This document shows, in pieces, positions 6,770 through 15,527 of a stretch of DNA of 64,000 bases (positions are counted from its first letter, which is position 1; each line of letters starts with the position of its first letter). The stretch lies in NCBI RefSeq assembly GCF_006352025.1, contig NZ_CP040936.1:2170001-2234000 (forward strand), in the 5' to 3' direction. The DNA is from Hymenobacter sp. DG01 (GTDB taxonomy: Bacteria > Bacteroidota > Bacteroidia > Cytophagales > Hymenobacteraceae). The position numbers were made by a program, and so were the translations under genes. The notes beneath the pieces are model-generated. The model searched no databases. It was not told the DNA's origin and was given only the letters and a program-made list of their open reading frames with translations.

Positions 6770-8689
6770 CTACCCTAGCCTTCCGTCGGCGGCGTAGCGC
6801 AGCTCTCCTAGCTCCACCAGCTCCCGCAGCAGTTGCGTGATAGCAGTGGCCTGGCCCGGCGCAAACTGCGTGAGCACTTCGCGGGGCGTTTGGGGGGTAG
6901 CCTTCAGCAGGGTCACTAGCCGGGCCCGCAACTCAGGGGCCGGAGCCGCTTCCTGGCGGGCTTTCTTTTTCGCCAGACAAAAGTCGCAGACGTTGCAGGC
7001 GGGCGCGTCCAGCTCGCCGAAATACTCCAGTAGCAGCTGCTGGCGGCAGCGCCCTCCGGCGGCGTAGCGAATTACCGATTCGGTTTTGTGATGGGCTAGT
7101 TCCCGGGCCTGCTGCAGACGCTTCTGATCCAGGGGCAGCTTGTCGGCATCGAAGCGGGGGGTAGTAAACAGGGCCTGGGGTGCGTTGTGGCTGGGCTGGT
7201 ACTGGATAATGCCGGAGCGGTGCAGAAACACGAGCATCTTGCGCACATCCAACACGCTCAGGCGCAGGTGATGGGCCAGACTGTTCTCCGAAATCCGCTG
7301 GAAACCGGCAAACAGCTCACCCCCATTAAAGCGCAGCAGACTCTTAATCAGCTGGTCGTGCTGCTGGTTGGCTACTTGAAATCGGTACAGGTCGGTATGG
7401 TCGATAGGGATGTGGACGCGGGCCGGGTTGTTCACGGCTTCGTTCAACTGCACGAACCCCTGGCGCTCCAGGGTGCGCAGGCTGTTGTGCGCGTCCAGGG
7501 CCTTGATGCGGTAGGTTTCCGTGAACTGCTGCAGGTCGAAGTCGAAGGCCACCAGCTCGCCCCCGCCCACCGCCGTGCGCGAAAAGTTGGCCAGGGCCTG
7601 GTACACCCGGCGTACAGTGTCCAGCGGGGGGTAGGATTGCTGGGTGCGGCGGCGCAGCTCGTCGGCATCGCTGGGGCCCTGCAGCAGCACGGCAAAGGCG
7701 TACTTCTCGTCGCGGCCGGCACGGCCCGCTTCTTGGTAGTAGGCCTCCAGGTTGTCGGGGGCTTCCAGGTGCACCACCAGCCGCACATCGGGCTTATCGA
7801 TGCCCATGCCGAAGGCGTTGGTGGCCACCATGCAGCGCGTTTTATTCTGCATCCAGTCCTGCTGGGTGCGGGTGCGCTGCTCGGCAGGCAGCCCGGCGTG
7901 GTAGGGCGCGGCCGCTACCCCCTGCTGGCGCAGGTAGGTGGCAGCTTCCTCGGTCTGGCGGCGGGTGCGGGCATACACGATGCTGGTTTTCTCGGCCCCT
8001 ACCCCCCGCACTACCTCCAGCAGCCGCCGGAGCTTATCCTCGGTGCTCAGCACCGAATACGACAGGTTGGGCCTTGCGAAGCTCTGCTGAAACACCCGAT
8101 GCGAGGCCCCGAACCGCAGCTTCTCCACAATATCCTGACGGACCTGCTCGGTGGCGGTGGCCGTAAGGGCAATGCAAGGCACGCCGGGCAGCAGCTCGCG
8201 CAGCTCCTGAATGCGCAGGTAGGGCGGGCGGAAATCGTAGCCCCACTGGGAAAGGCAGTGCGCCTCGTCCACGGCCAGCAGGCTCACTTTCATCTTCGGC
8301 ACCCGCGCCCGGAACATGTCCGTCAGCAGGCGCTCGGGGCTCACGTACAGGAACTTCACCGGCCCGTACACGCAGTTGTCTAGGGTCTGGTCGATTTCCT
8401 GGTGGCTCATGCCGGCATATACTGCCTCCGCTTTAATGCCGCGCTTGCGCAGGTTTTCTACCTGGTCCTTCATCAGGGCAATCAGCGGCGACACCACCAG
8501 GCAGAGCCCTTCCCGCGCCAGCGCAGGCACCTGAAAGCAAATGCTTTTGCCCCCGCCCGTGGGTAGCAGAGCCAGCGTATCGTGGCCGGCCAGCACCGCC
8601 CGAATGATGTCTTCCTGCAGAGGCCGAAACCGGGTGTGGCCCCAGGTTTGGCGCAGTACGTGCAGAATATCGTCGGTGGCGGGGAGCAA
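6770..8689 (-). CDS. recQ: ATP-dependent DNA helicase RecQ
   Basis: A superfamily 2 3'-5' helicase of about 639 residues that unwinds DNA in recombination and fork repair. Visible motifs: Q-region WGHTRFRPLQ, Walker A LPTGGGKS, motif II DEAHCLSQWGYDFRPPY, motif III ALTATAT, the second RecA lobe with YYQEAGRAGRD, and a zinc-binding RQC part (CRQQLLLEYFGE then CNVCDFC). A winged-helix part follows but no HRDC domain is evident. The open frame extends to an ATG at 8983, but those ~98 residues look unlike any RecQ; I prefer a TTG at 8689 just before the conserved domain. The start is therefore uncertain. Confidence 0.92.
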   Translation of the reverse strand: MLPATDDILHVLRQTWGHTRFRPLQEDIIRAVLAGHDTLALLPTGGGKSICFQVPALAREGLCLVVSPLIALMKDQVENLRKRGIKAEAVYAGMSHQEIDQTLDNCVYGPVKFLYVSPERLLTDMFRARVPKMKVSLLAVDEAHCLSQWGYDFRPPYLRIQELRELLPGVPCIALTATATEQVRQDIVEKLRFGASHRVFQQSFARPNLSYSVLSTEDKLRRLLEVVRGVGAEKTSIVYARTRRQTEEAATYLRQQGVAAAPYHAGLPAEQRTRTQQDWMQNKTRCMVATNAFGMGIDKPDVRLVVHLEAPDNLEAYYQEAGRAGRDEKYAFAVLLQGPSDADELRRRTQQSYPPLDTVRRVYQALANFSRTAVGGGELVAFDFDLQQFTETYRIKALDAHNSLRTLERQGFVQLNEAVNNPARVHIPIDHTDLYRFQVANQQHDQLIKSLLRFNGGELFAGFQRISENSLAHHLRLSVLDVRKMLVFLHRSGIIQYQPSHNAPQALFTTPRFDADKLPLDQKRLQQARELAHHKTESVIRYAAGGRCRQQLLLEYFGELDAPACNVCDFCLAKKKARQEAAPAPELRARLVTLLKATPQTPREVLTQFAPGQATAITQLLRELVELGELRYAADGRLG

Positions 8690-8986
8690 GGTAAACGAGC
8701 AGGTAGGCAGACTACGAAGGTAACGCCCCGCCGCTGGAATCAGAAACCCGCCCCCCGTCCAGGTCAGCCAGAGCAAGCCTTGCCAGACAGGCTGACTCAG
8801 CCAGCAGCCTATATCCCTAGCGCGACAGTTGCTTGGGCTTGCAATAAAATGGGTTGATTTAACTTCGGAGTGCTGGACAAAAGCTATATTGAATTTCTGA
8901 ATTAGTTTGAAATCAGCCTTGAAAATGGCTTTTCGCTTTTCAGCAGGCATTTTACTCTGGTTTTCCAAGCCGCAACCCCGCATTGA

Positions 8987-9532
8987 ATGAGTTTACAGCT
9001 GCTCACCGAAACATCAGCCATTTCCGTTTATCTGGATACTGAAAACCACTGGATTTATGTGGACTGGCAGGGAGACCTTACCCTCCCGGTAGTGCAGGCC
9101 AGCTGCCTGACCATTGCCCGGTACGTGCTGCTGGGCTCCTATACCAAGGTTCTCAACGACAACACCAACGTTCTGAGCCTCAGCCCCGATGTATCGCCGT
9201 GGCTGGCCAATGAATATCTGCCGTATGTTACGCTGGGTGGGGTGAAATACATTGCCTGGGTGTACTCGCCCAACATGAGCACGCAGTGCTACACGGATAT
9301 TGCCCTCTTCAACCTCGATTCGCCAGTGGTAGCCCTCTTTTCCGATACAGCCTCGGCCTGCATGTGGCTGCAGGGGGCGCGGTTTACAGCGCCGGCCGCG
9401 CAGGGTAGCGCTGCTGAAAACCAGGACCTGCTGCTGCAGGTGCTTAAGAGCCGTAAGGACGCGGCCCCGCTGGTAGCGGCCCTGGAAAACAGGAGTACTG
9501 AGGTGCCCGGCTCTTTGCCAAATGAAAACTAA
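8987..9532 (+). CDS. Hypothetical protein, STAS/SpoIIAA-like fold
   Basis: A 181-residue cytoplasmic protein with no signal peptide. The first ~125 residues alternate strands and helices in the pattern YLDTENHWIYVDWQGDLTL, then a helix with ARYVLLG, then KVLNDNTNVLS and GVKYIAWVYSP. That order resembles the small STAS/SpoIIAA-like proteins common in Hymenobacter and relatives, whose function is not known. The C-terminal ~50 residues look flexible. It is divergent from recQ and ends in a terminator, so it is probably a single-gene unit. The family call rests on pattern only. Confidence 0.7.
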   Translation: MSLQLLTETSAISVYLDTENHWIYVDWQGDLTLPVVQASCLTIARYVLLGSYTKVLNDNTNVLSLSPDVSPWLANEYLPYVTLGGVKYIAWVYSPNMSTQCYTDIALFNLDSPVVALFSDTASACMWLQGARFTAPAAQGSAAENQDLLLQVLKSRKDAAPLVAALENRSTEVPGSLPNEN

Positions 9533-9564
9533 AAAAGCCCGCTGCCGAATGGCAGCGGGCTTTT
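9531..9564. terminator. Bidirectional terminator between convergent genes
   Basis: The stem AAAAGCCCGCTGCC / GGCAGCGGGCTTTT with loop GAAT. It serves the STAS-like gene on the left and the annealing-protein-like gene on the right. Confidence 0.9.
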
Positions 9565-9586
9565 GGTATAGCAAGCGTGGGGCCGC

Positions 9587-10390
9587 TTAGGCAGCGGCGG
9601 CCTGACCATTCTCACGGTCGTCAATGGCTTTCTTCAGCTTGGCAATGGCCTGCACGGCGCGCTCCTCGTCCAGACGGTTGATGTTCAGCAGCATCTTGGT
9701 CTTCTCGGGGCGAGTGATAACCGGGTGGTTCAGCAGACGGATGATTTCCTCCTTCTGCGAAGCCGTAGCGTATGCAGGGGCCGGAGCCTCCGCGGCAACC
9801 GGCTCGGCGGGCACCGCCTTCATGGGGGCCGGCGCTTCAGCGGCTACGGCAACCGGAGCAGCGGCCGGGGCTACTGCCATGGCGGGCTGGGCTGCGGCGG
9901 GCGTGTTGCCACCGTACTCCATTTCCTCGGCAGGGGTAGGCTCGTAACCAGCGGCCCGAATGATCCAGGCCAGAATGTTGCGGTAGGCTTTGCCGATGGC
10001 CCGGGTCTGGGCCATGCTCATAATGGCAAACTCCTGGTAGAACTTCTTGCCCTGCTCTTTATTCGAGCAGATAGCAAAACCAGCCCCTACCGTGTGGCCC
10101 GACTTAATATCGAACAGCGTCACCTTCGCCTGGTACTTAATCTCTTGCTCAGTCGAAACGTTGATGACGTGGTCCACGATGGGCACGATGCCCAAGCGCG
10201 AGCCGGCGTACTGCCAGCCTTCCACGTTCACAAACTCCTTACCCTGCACCGTGGTGCTGAGCTTGTTGTCCTTGATGAATTTAGCAAGGTCCGTCGCCAA
10301 GTGCAGCGTCTCGTCGGAGCGCGAGATGTCAAAGCTCTCCACTTTAGTCTTACGAACCGGCTCTTTGATGGTCTTAGTTGCTTCGCTCAT
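9587..10390 (-). CDS. Phage-recombinase-like (Rad52/ERF-type?) solitary protein
   Basis: A 267-residue cytoplasmic protein in three parts. Residues ~20-155 hold conserved-looking segments GKEFVNVEGWQYAGSRLG, a beta strand YQAKVTLFD, and the striking SMAQTRAIGKAYRNILAWI followed by AAGYEPTPAEEME; I know this last pattern from phage and plasmid proteins thought to be Rad52/ERF-type single-strand annealing proteins. Residues ~160-215 are an Ala/Pro-rich linker. The C-terminal ~55 residues (TASQKEEIIRLLNHP..) look like the small helical tail found on such recombination proteins. No phage genes lie nearby and the gene has its own terminator. The functional assignment is tentative. Confidence 0.6.
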   Translation of the reverse strand: MSEATKTIKEPVRKTKVESFDISRSDETLHLATDLAKFIKDNKLSTTVQGKEFVNVEGWQYAGSRLGIVPIVDHVINVSTEQEIKYQAKVTLFDIKSGHTVGAGFAICSNKEQGKKFYQEFAIMSMAQTRAIGKAYRNILAWIIRAAGYEPTPAEEMEYGGNTPAAAQPAMAVAPAAAPVAVAAEAPAPMKAVPAEPVAAEAPAPAYATASQKEEIIRLLNHPVITRPEKTKMLLNINRLDEERAVQAIAKLKKAIDDRENGQAAAA

Positions 10391-10834
10391 GGCGTCTTTC
10401 CTTTTATGTCCTGTAGTACCGTATTGTGTTACGTGAATATAACCAAGCAGCCCGCTAAAAGGTGCAAAAACGCTGCTTTTTATATGTATTTTTTATTATT
10501 GATTATCAGATACTTACAAATATAATTTCCAAAAACTTTAGCCGGCATCTGTTTTTAGCAACCAGTACTCAAAAAAAGCCTCTTCGCAGCGGCTTTGAGT
10601 AGCTCGTTTCAAAGGCAGAGCCTACCCAACCGCCCGGCTTAGCGCTGCCACCGACCCAGGGGTTCCGGCCAGCACCAGGGGGTAGGCCGATACCGTTCCA
10701 GCGGCGCGTACGGTAACCAGTCGGACGCCTCCGGCATTGGGCTGGCCCCGGATAGGTAGCAAAAGAAAGAGGAGCGGCCATTAGATGGCCGCTCCTCTAA
10801 TAATCAATTTCTGCTATGTTATAGTTCCGCTCTC
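10391..10834. other. Intergenic region with two minus-strand terminator-like hairpins and a possible gene remnant
   Basis: The left part (10430-10560) is AT-rich and probably holds the promoter of the solitary recombinase-like gene. The right part holds two hairpins read on the minus strand (10768-10798 and 10571-10596). Between them, on the minus strand, about 40 codons from about 10770 down to a TAG near 10635 have host-like codon use (for example VRLVTVRAAGTVSAYPLVL) but no good start. It may be a decayed gene end or a small transcript. I see no known RNA family. Confidence 0.45.
10768..10798 (-). terminator. Terminator of the LolD-type ATPase gene
   Basis: A perfect 14-bp stem (AGAGGAGCGGCCAT and complement) with a TAG loop, followed on the minus strand by a pyrimidine-rich TTTCTTTT stretch, 37 bp after the stop codon of the ABC ATPase. 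Confidence 0.8.
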
Positions 10835-11491
10835 CTACCCCTCCCAGATGTTGCCATCCTTCATGGTAATCTTGCGGTCGGCCATTTCGGCCAGCTGGTC
10901 GTTGTGGGTCACGATGACGAAGGTTTGGCCCAGCTCCTTGCGCAGCAGAAAGAAAATCTGGTGCAGCTCCTGGGCATTCTGCGAATCGAGGTTGCCCGAG
11001 GGCTCATCGGCGAAGATGATTTCGGGGGAGTTGATAAGGGCCCGGGCTACGGCCGTGCGCTGCTGCTCGCCCCCGCTCATTTCGGAAGGTTTGTGGTCGG
11101 CGCGGCGCTCCAGGTTCAGCATCCCGAGCAACTCGCGGGCCCGCACGCGGGTTTCCTTCTCGGAGCGGCCGGCTAGGTAAGCCGGCAGGCACACGTTTTC
11201 GAGGGCCGTAAACTCGGGCAGCAGGTTATGAAACTGGAAGATAAAGCCGATGTGACGGTTGCGGAACCGGGCCAGATCGGAGCGGCCCAGGGAGCTGACG
11301 GATTCGCCGTCAAAGAGCACTTCGCCGGAGTCGGGGTTGTCGAGGGTGCCCAGAATGTGCAGCAACGTGCTTTTTCCCGCCCCCGACGAGCCAACGATGG
11401 ACACGATTTCCGATTTCTCAATCGTAAGGTCGATGCCCTTGAGCACTTCCAGCGTGTTGTATTTTTTGCGAATGTTGATGGCTTGCAGCAA
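10835..11491 (-). CDS. lolD: ABC transporter ATP-binding protein, LolD/MacB type
   Basis: A 218-residue ABC ATPase. Walker [11 protein letters not shown]-loop [17 protein letters not shown], signature MSGGEQQR, Walker B IIFADEP and the H-loop THN are all present. The [15 protein letters not shown] stretch and overall length match LolD, the ATPase of the lipoprotein-releasing LolCDE complex at the inner membrane, although MacB/FtsE-type transporters share much of this. No permease gene is next to it, so its partner is encoded elsewhere. No ATG exists at the N-terminus; a TTG at 11491 aligns with the family start, and another TTG at 11533 would add 14 unconserved residues. Confidence 0.87.
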   Translation of the reverse strand: MLQAINIRKKYNTLEVLKGIDLTIEKSEIVSIVGSSGAGKSTLLHILGTLDNPDSGEVLFDGESVSSLGRSDLARFRNRHIGFIFQFHNLLPEFTALENVCLPAYLAGRSEKETRVRARELLGMLNLERRADHKPSEMSGGEQQRTAVARALINSPEIIFADEPSGNLDSQNAQELHQIFFLLRKELGQTFVIVTHNDQLAEMADRKITMKDGNIWEG

Positions 11492-11785
11492 AACGGAACC
11501 AGGTAAAGTGAGCCCGACGGGTACGGGAAACAAATCTACGGAATGTAGCGCGTTGCGGTAGTGCCCACCCGGCGGAAATACCCCGGCTGGTTTTGGGCAG
11601 TGCCGGGCCGGAACCCGCCCTGCCGCTGCCCGGCGCGAGCAGGGCTCATATAACTATCGGCTCATTTTTAGGTTAGTGCAGGTAAAAACTCACCCTCCTA
11701 ACCGGCAACTGGCAACTGGCAACGGAAAACTGCCTACTTTCGCGCCTAGTAAACCACCCCCATACCGGACCCTTAACTGACCTCT
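11492..11785. other. Divergent intergenic region between lolD and sucC
   Basis: About 290 bp that should carry promoters for both genes. TACTTTCG at 11735-11742 is one mismatch from the Bacteroidota -7 box TAnnTTTG and is well placed for sucC, though no clear TTTG -33 box precedes it. Next to it GGCAACT is repeated in tandem (11704-11720). I see no gene here. Confidence 0.4.
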
Positions 11786-12991
11786 ATGAACATTCACGAG
11801 TATCAGGGCAAAGACATTCTGAAGCGTTACGGCGTACGCGTGCAGGAAGGCATCGTGGCCGATACGGCCGAAGAAGCCGTTGAAGCTGCTAAAAAGCTGA
11901 CCGAACAAACCGGCACCGGCTGGCACGTTATCAAAGCCCAAATCCATGCTGGCGGGCGCGGCAAAGGGGGCGGGGTGAAACTCGCCAAGAACCTGGAGCA
12001 GGTAAAAGAAATTGCCGGCCAGATCATCGGCATGCAGCTGGTAACCAAGCAAACCGGCGCCGAAGGCCGCAAAGTGCACCGCGTACTGGTGGCCCAGGAC
12101 GTGTACTACCCCGGCGAGTCGGAAACCAAGGAGTTCTACATGAGCGTACTGCTGGACCGCACCACCGGCCAGAACGTCATCATCTACACCACCGAGGGTG
12201 GCATGGACATCGAGGAGGTAGCGGAGGCGCACCCCGAGAAAATCCACAAGGAGCACGTTGATCCGCGTGTGGGGCTGCAGGGCTTCCAGGCCCGCAAAAT
12301 TGCCTTTAACCTGGGCGTAGAAGGCGAGGCCTTCAAGGAGATGGTGAAGTTTGTGCAGGCCCTCTACAAAGCCTACGACGACACCGACTCCAGCATGTTC
12401 GAAATCAACCCCGTGTTGAAGACCTCGGACAACAAGATTCTGGCCGTGGACGCCAAGGTAACCCTCGACGAAAACGCCCTCTACCGTCACAAGGACTTCG
12501 TGTCCCTGCGCGACACCAACGAGGAAGATCCGCTGGAAGTGGAAGCCTCGGAGTCTAACCTGAACTACGTGAAGCTCGACGGCAACGTGGGCTGCATGGT
12601 GAACGGCGCCGGTCTGGCCATGGCTACCATGGACATCATCAAGCTTTCGGGCGGTGAACCGGCCAACTTCCTCGACGTAGGGGGTGGAGCCAATGCCCAG
12701 ACCGTAGAAGCTGGCTTCCGCATCATCCTGAAGGACCCGAACGTAAAGGCCATCCTGATTAACATTTTCGGGGGCATCGTGCGCTGCGACCGGGTAGCCA
12801 ACGGGGTGGTGGAAGCCTACAAAAACATCGGCACCATCAACGTACCCATCATTGTACGTCTGCAGGGCACCAACGCCGAGGAAGGCGCCCGCATCATTGA
12901 TGAGAGCGGCCTGAAAGTATATTCGGCTGTGCTGCTGAAAGATGCTGCCCAGAAAGTAAAAGAAGTGCTTGCGGAACAGGGCATTTCATAG
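11786..12991 (+). CDS. sucC: Succinate--CoA ligase (ADP-forming) subunit beta
   Basis: A 401-residue ATP-grasp subunit of succinyl-CoA synthetase, the TCA-cycle enzyme that makes ATP or GTP from succinyl-CoA. It starts with the canonical [17 protein letters not shown], has the [17 protein letters not shown] nucleotide loop, the FEINPV metal-binding motif, [18 protein letters not shown] and the [10 protein letters not shown] loop near the C-terminus; the length is standard. The alpha subunit (sucD) is not next to it, which is common in Bacteroidota. A terminator follows. Confidence 0.97.
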   Translation: MNIHEYQGKDILKRYGVRVQEGIVADTAEEAVEAAKKLTEQTGTGWHVIKAQIHAGGRGKGGGVKLAKNLEQVKEIAGQIIGMQLVTKQTGAEGRKVHRVLVAQDVYYPGESETKEFYMSVLLDRTTGQNVIIYTTEGGMDIEEVAEAHPEKIHKEHVDPRVGLQGFQARKIAFNLGVEGEAFKEMVKFVQALYKAYDDTDSSMFEINPVLKTSDNKILAVDAKVTLDENALYRHKDFVSLRDTNEEDPLEVEASESNLNYVKLDGNVGCMVNGAGLAMATMDIIKLSGGEPANFLDVGGGANAQTVEAGFRIILKDPNVKAILINIFGGIVRCDRVANGVVEAYKNIGTINVPIIVRLQGTNAEEGARIIDESGLKVYSAVLLKDAAQKVKEVLAEQGIS

Positions 12992-13021
12992 GTTTTTTCC
13001 TATATTTTCTGGTACCTTACA

Positions 13022-13056
13022 GTGCCCACCTGGTTTACCGGGTGGGCATTTTGTTT
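13022..13056 (+). terminator. Terminator after sucC
   Basis: The stem TGCCCACC / GGGTGGGCA with a short loop, then TTTTGTTT, about 30 bp after the sucC stop. Confidence 0.8.
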
Positions 13057-13115
13057 GCCTGCCACCAACCCGGCCCGGTTTCCTTCCGTTTAGAGCAACT
13101 CACCAGCGTTTTACT

Positions 13116-13991
13116 ATGTCCGCGAAGACTTTTACGCTTTGTTTGCTGGCCCTCAGCCTTTTTGGTTCTCCTACTCAGGCCCAGACCGGGCCGGGAGCCG
13201 GCCTGCCCTACCCCTACCTCACTACCCTCGATCCGGTCCCCTACCCCTTCCAGTACAGCTCGCCCAAATCAGACTACCTGACGCGCTTCCGGGAAATGTA
13301 TGGTCTGGATCAGGTGGTGGCCTCGGAAACTACCGACCTGGGCCGGGCCCGCGCCTTGTGCCGCTGGGTGCACTTCCGGCTAAGCCACGACGGGCACAAA
13401 CAGTTTCAGTCCCAAGATCCGTTTGCCATTCTGAAGGCTGCCATGCTGGGCCAGCAGGTGCAGTGCGTAGAGTTTGGGCTGGTGCTGGCGGCGGCCTTTA
13501 ACGCGGTAGGTATTCCGGCCCGGCCGCTGTACCTGAAAGCGGCCAACGTGCAAACCAAAGCCTCGGCCGCCGGCCATGCTCTGGCCGAGGCCTGGCTGCC
13601 CGACCTGGGCAAATGGGTGATGGTAGATGCTCAGGCCGATATTATTCCGCTGCTCCACGACAAGCCCCTGAACGCCGTGGAGCTCCAGCAGGCCCTGCTG
13701 GCCGATGATCCGGCCCTCGGCGTACTGACCTCCACCGAGGCCAAGCCCAAATCGTACTTCAAGTGGGTGGATCAGTACCTGTTTTACTTTGACACCGTGA
13801 TGGACAACCGCTACGGGGTGAAATCGGCACGCACCGGACTGATGCTTGTGCCGCTGGGGGCTCACAAGCCCGTTATTTTTCAGCGCACCGAAGCCATTCA
13901 TAATATGCGCTACACCAACTCGGTAGCTACCTTCTACGCCCCGCCTGCCAACACCGACTGGCTGGCGGCCGGCACCGAAGAGACCCGCTAG
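13116..13991 (+). CDS. Secreted transglutaminase-like (papain-fold) protein
   Basis: A 291-residue exported protein. The ATG at 13116 starts a signal peptide (TLCLLALSLFGSPTQAQ); the longer frame overlaps sucC. The transglutaminase-core triad is visible: Cys117 in QQVQCVEFGLVLAAAF, His154 in GHALAEAW and Asp171 in WVMVDAQAD. Members of this fold act as proteases, amidases or crosslinkers, often on peptidoglycan peptides or proteins; the substrate here cannot be told. There is no T9SS tail, so it probably stays in the periplasm. It ends in a long hairpin shared with the convergent Ohr paralogue. Confidence 0.85.
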   Translation: MSAKTFTLCLLALSLFGSPTQAQTGPGAGLPYPYLTTLDPVPYPFQYSSPKSDYLTRFREMYGLDQVVASETTDLGRARALCRWVHFRLSHDGHKQFQSQDPFAILKAAMLGQQVQCVEFGLVLAAAFNAVGIPARPLYLKAANVQTKASAAGHALAEAWLPDLGKWVMVDAQADIIPLLHDKPLNAVELQQALLADDPALGVLTSTEAKPKSYFKWVDQYLFYFDTVMDNRYGVKSARTGLMLVPLGAHKPVIFQRTEAIHNMRYTNSVATFYAPPANTDWLAAGTEETR

Positions 13992-14005
13992 TTGGCTCCC
14001 GGGTG

Positions 14006-14065
14006 CCCATCTACAAACAGCAGGCCCGGCTACTCTGGTAGCCGGGCCTGCTGTTTGTAGATGGG
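14006..14065. terminator. Long perfect hairpin between convergent genes
   Basis: A perfect 28-bp stem: arms from CCCATCTACAAACAGCAGG at 14006 to its exact complement ending at 14065, around a TCTG loop. It has no strong T-run but lies exactly between two converging stop codons, so a bidirectional terminator is the simplest reading. Confidence 0.75.
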
Positions 14066-14081
14066 TAACGGAAGGCACGGG

Positions 14082-14573
14082 TTACTGCACGCCACCGTTT
14101 GCGGCTACGCCTGCGTTTTCTTCGGCCTGCACTGGCAGCGGCTCGCCCTGCACGCGCAGTTCTACCTCAATGTTGCCACGGGTGCCCACCGAGTACGGGC
14201 AGATTTTGTGCGCCTGACGCACCATGTCAATGGTTTTTTCCCGGTCGAAGGCTTTCAGATCCACATCCAGCACCGCCGACAGGCCGTAAGCCTCGCCATC
14301 CTGGAACAAGGAAACCGAGCATTTGACCTCCGTTTGCGGATCAAGACGGTCGCCGGCCCTCTGAGCAATAACCAGCAGAGCCTGCTGGAAGCAGGACGAG
14401 TAGCCAGCGGCAAATAGCTCCTCGGGGTTGGTGGCGCCTTTTTTGCCGCCCAGGCCCTCCGGCACCGACATGTCCAGGTCAATGATGCCGGTGGCGGAGC
14501 GCACATGGCCGCTGCGGCCGCCGATGGCCGTAGCATCGGCCGTATATAGGGTCTTTTTTTCGGTGCTTGCCAT
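14082..14573 (-). CDS. Second organic hydroperoxide resistance (Ohr) protein
   Basis: A 163-residue Ohr-type peroxidase. The catalytic pair is intact: Cys61 in FAAGYSSCF and Cys125 in HKICPYSVGTRGN. It differs from the 4300-4737 copy in most surface residues, has a third cysteine (Cys85), and carries an extra ~18-residue acidic/alanine-rich C-terminal tail. It is not next to a MarR gene and has no OhrR-like operator that I can see, so it may be expressed constitutively or under another regulator, as known for the OsmC-type members. Its ATG at 14573 is preceded by a 150-bp gap shared divergently with tRNA-Arg. Confidence 0.92.
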   Translation of the reverse strand: MASTEKKTLYTADATAIGGRSGHVRSATGIIDLDMSVPEGLGGKKGATNPEELFAAGYSSCFQQALLVIAQRAGDRLDPQTEVKCSVSLFQDGEAYGLSAVLDVDLKAFDREKTIDMVRQAHKICPYSVGTRGNIEVELRVQGEPLPVQAEENAGVAANGGVQ

Positions 14574-14676
14574 ACAAGATAGGTTCAGGTGATGTTGGTA
14601 TCCGAATTTAACTGCCCTGAGCCGCCGAAGGTTACCGACGAGCTGTACAGGATTTTGCGGAAAATGCGGATTACTG

Positions 14677-14708
14677 TTTGGCAGCCCCGCATTTTCTCTC
14701 TAGTTTTG
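14677..14708 (+). promoter_or_regulatory. Bacteroidota-type promoter of tRNA-Arg
   Basis: TTTG at 14677-14680 and TAGTTTTG at 14701-14708 are separated by 20 bp, matching the Bacteroidota consensus TTTG / TAnnTTTG. It ends 19 bp before the mature tRNA 5' end. Confidence 0.8.
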
Positions 14709-14727
14709 CCACCCACTACACTACCCT

Positions 14728-14799
14728 GGTGGCGTAGTACAACGGATAGTATGGGAGTCTCCGAAGCTCTTGATCCAGGTTCGATTCCTGGCGCCACCA
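14728..14799 (+). tRNA. tRNA-Arg (anticodon CCG)
   Basis: A 72-nt cloverleaf. The acceptor arms GGTGGCG and CGCCACC pair fully, with A as discriminator base. The D arm (GTAC/GTAT), anticodon arm (GGAGT/GCTCT, loop CTCCGAA) and T arm (CCAGG, TTCGATT, CCTGG) are all present. The anticodon is CCG, reading the CGG arginine codon. CCA is not encoded and must be added after transcription. It is a single tRNA gene with its own promoter and terminator. Confidence 0.96.
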
Positions 14800-14802
14800 C
14801 GT

Positions 14803-14842
14803 AAAAGCCCCTTGCCTGCTCAGGCGAGGGGCTTTTTGTTTT
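14803..14842 (+). terminator. Terminator of tRNA-Arg
   Basis: The stem AAAAGCCCCTTGCCTG / AGGCGAGGGGCTTTTT with a 3-nt loop and T-run, immediately after the tRNA. Confidence 0.9.
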
Positions 14843-14997
14843 ACCGTTTGCCTATGAGAACATCCGATAGGCAACCCACTGGCAATTTTTTAATTATTTG
14901 AATAATTATTATTACATTAATCATAGAAAACATTTCTACCCGGGCACATGCGGTTGCGCCGGATGCTGGCTACAGATCGTCTTAATCTTCTGATACG

Positions 14998-15507
14998 ATG
15001 AAAATCTGGCGTTATCTTCTGAATGGAATGCTGGCCGCTGCCTGTTGCGGCATTACTAGCAGCTGTGGCACCAAACCCGCCGCGGCTCAGCAGCCCACCG
15101 GTATGCAGCAAGGCGGGGCAAGCCAAGTGAAAAAGCCTGAATTTCCGGGCGGTAGAGGGGTACGGAACTCGCAGGTGCAACGTGGTTTGAGAGGGCAAAC
15201 CGGCTACTACCGGCAGGATCACGACACGAACCGATATGCACAGGCCTACTATATTTCTGGCTCGGTGCTAGATTCTGTCATTCACCAGGAAGGCGCCAGC
15301 GGAGTGCGTATCTATCTGGCGCAGGCTAAAAAGAAGGGAGAGCCCTACCTGATTGTCGTGGGTACCCGCCAGGAGAAAGACGGACCGAAAGACTTGATTT
15401 CGACTACGGATAAGCAAGGCGTGACGACTGCTACTTACCTCGTGGTTCGCTCTGATGATAAGTGCCCGGCTAACTGTGATAAGACCAGCCCGTACTATCA
15501 CCCATAA
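14998..15507 (+). CDS. Putative lipoprotein of unknown function
   Basis: A 169-residue exported protein with a lipoprotein-type signal (hydrophobic stretch, then ITSSC with Cys23 as the likely acylation site). The mature part is Gln/Gly/Arg-rich at first (residues 30-70), followed by a likely small beta domain (YYISGSVLDSVIH, GVRIYLAQAKKKGEPYLIVVG, TATYLVVR) ending with a CPANC cysteine pair. I recognise no family. The AT-rich 100 bp upstream probably holds its promoter. It lies 20 bp before the next gene and may be co-transcribed with the membrane protein and kinase that follow. Confidence 0.75.
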   Translation: MKIWRYLLNGMLAAACCGITSSCGTKPAAAQQPTGMQQGGASQVKKPEFPGGRGVRNSQVQRGLRGQTGYYRQDHDTNRYAQAYYISGSVLDSVIHQEGASGVRIYLAQAKKKGEPYLIVVGTRQEKDGPKDLISTTDKQGVTTATYLVVRSDDKCPANCDKTSPYYHP

Positions 15508-15527
15508 GCCCACTCAACGCCTGCCGA

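Noticed and set aside
7187..8383. 398-codon open frame on the plus strand
   Set aside because: It lies fully opposite the recQ motifs; the product is His/Gly/Val/Gln-rich without domains, as expected for the shadow of a GC-rich gene.
8690..8983. N-terminal extension of recQ to the ATG at 8983
   Set aside because: The ~98 extra residues look unlike any RecQ start and overlap the probable promoter of the divergent STAS-like gene.
10600..10770. Signal recognition particle RNA or another known small RNA on the minus strand
   Set aside because: The conserved SRP tetraloop region (GGAAGCAGCC-like with its partner) is not present, and I see no other known consensus.
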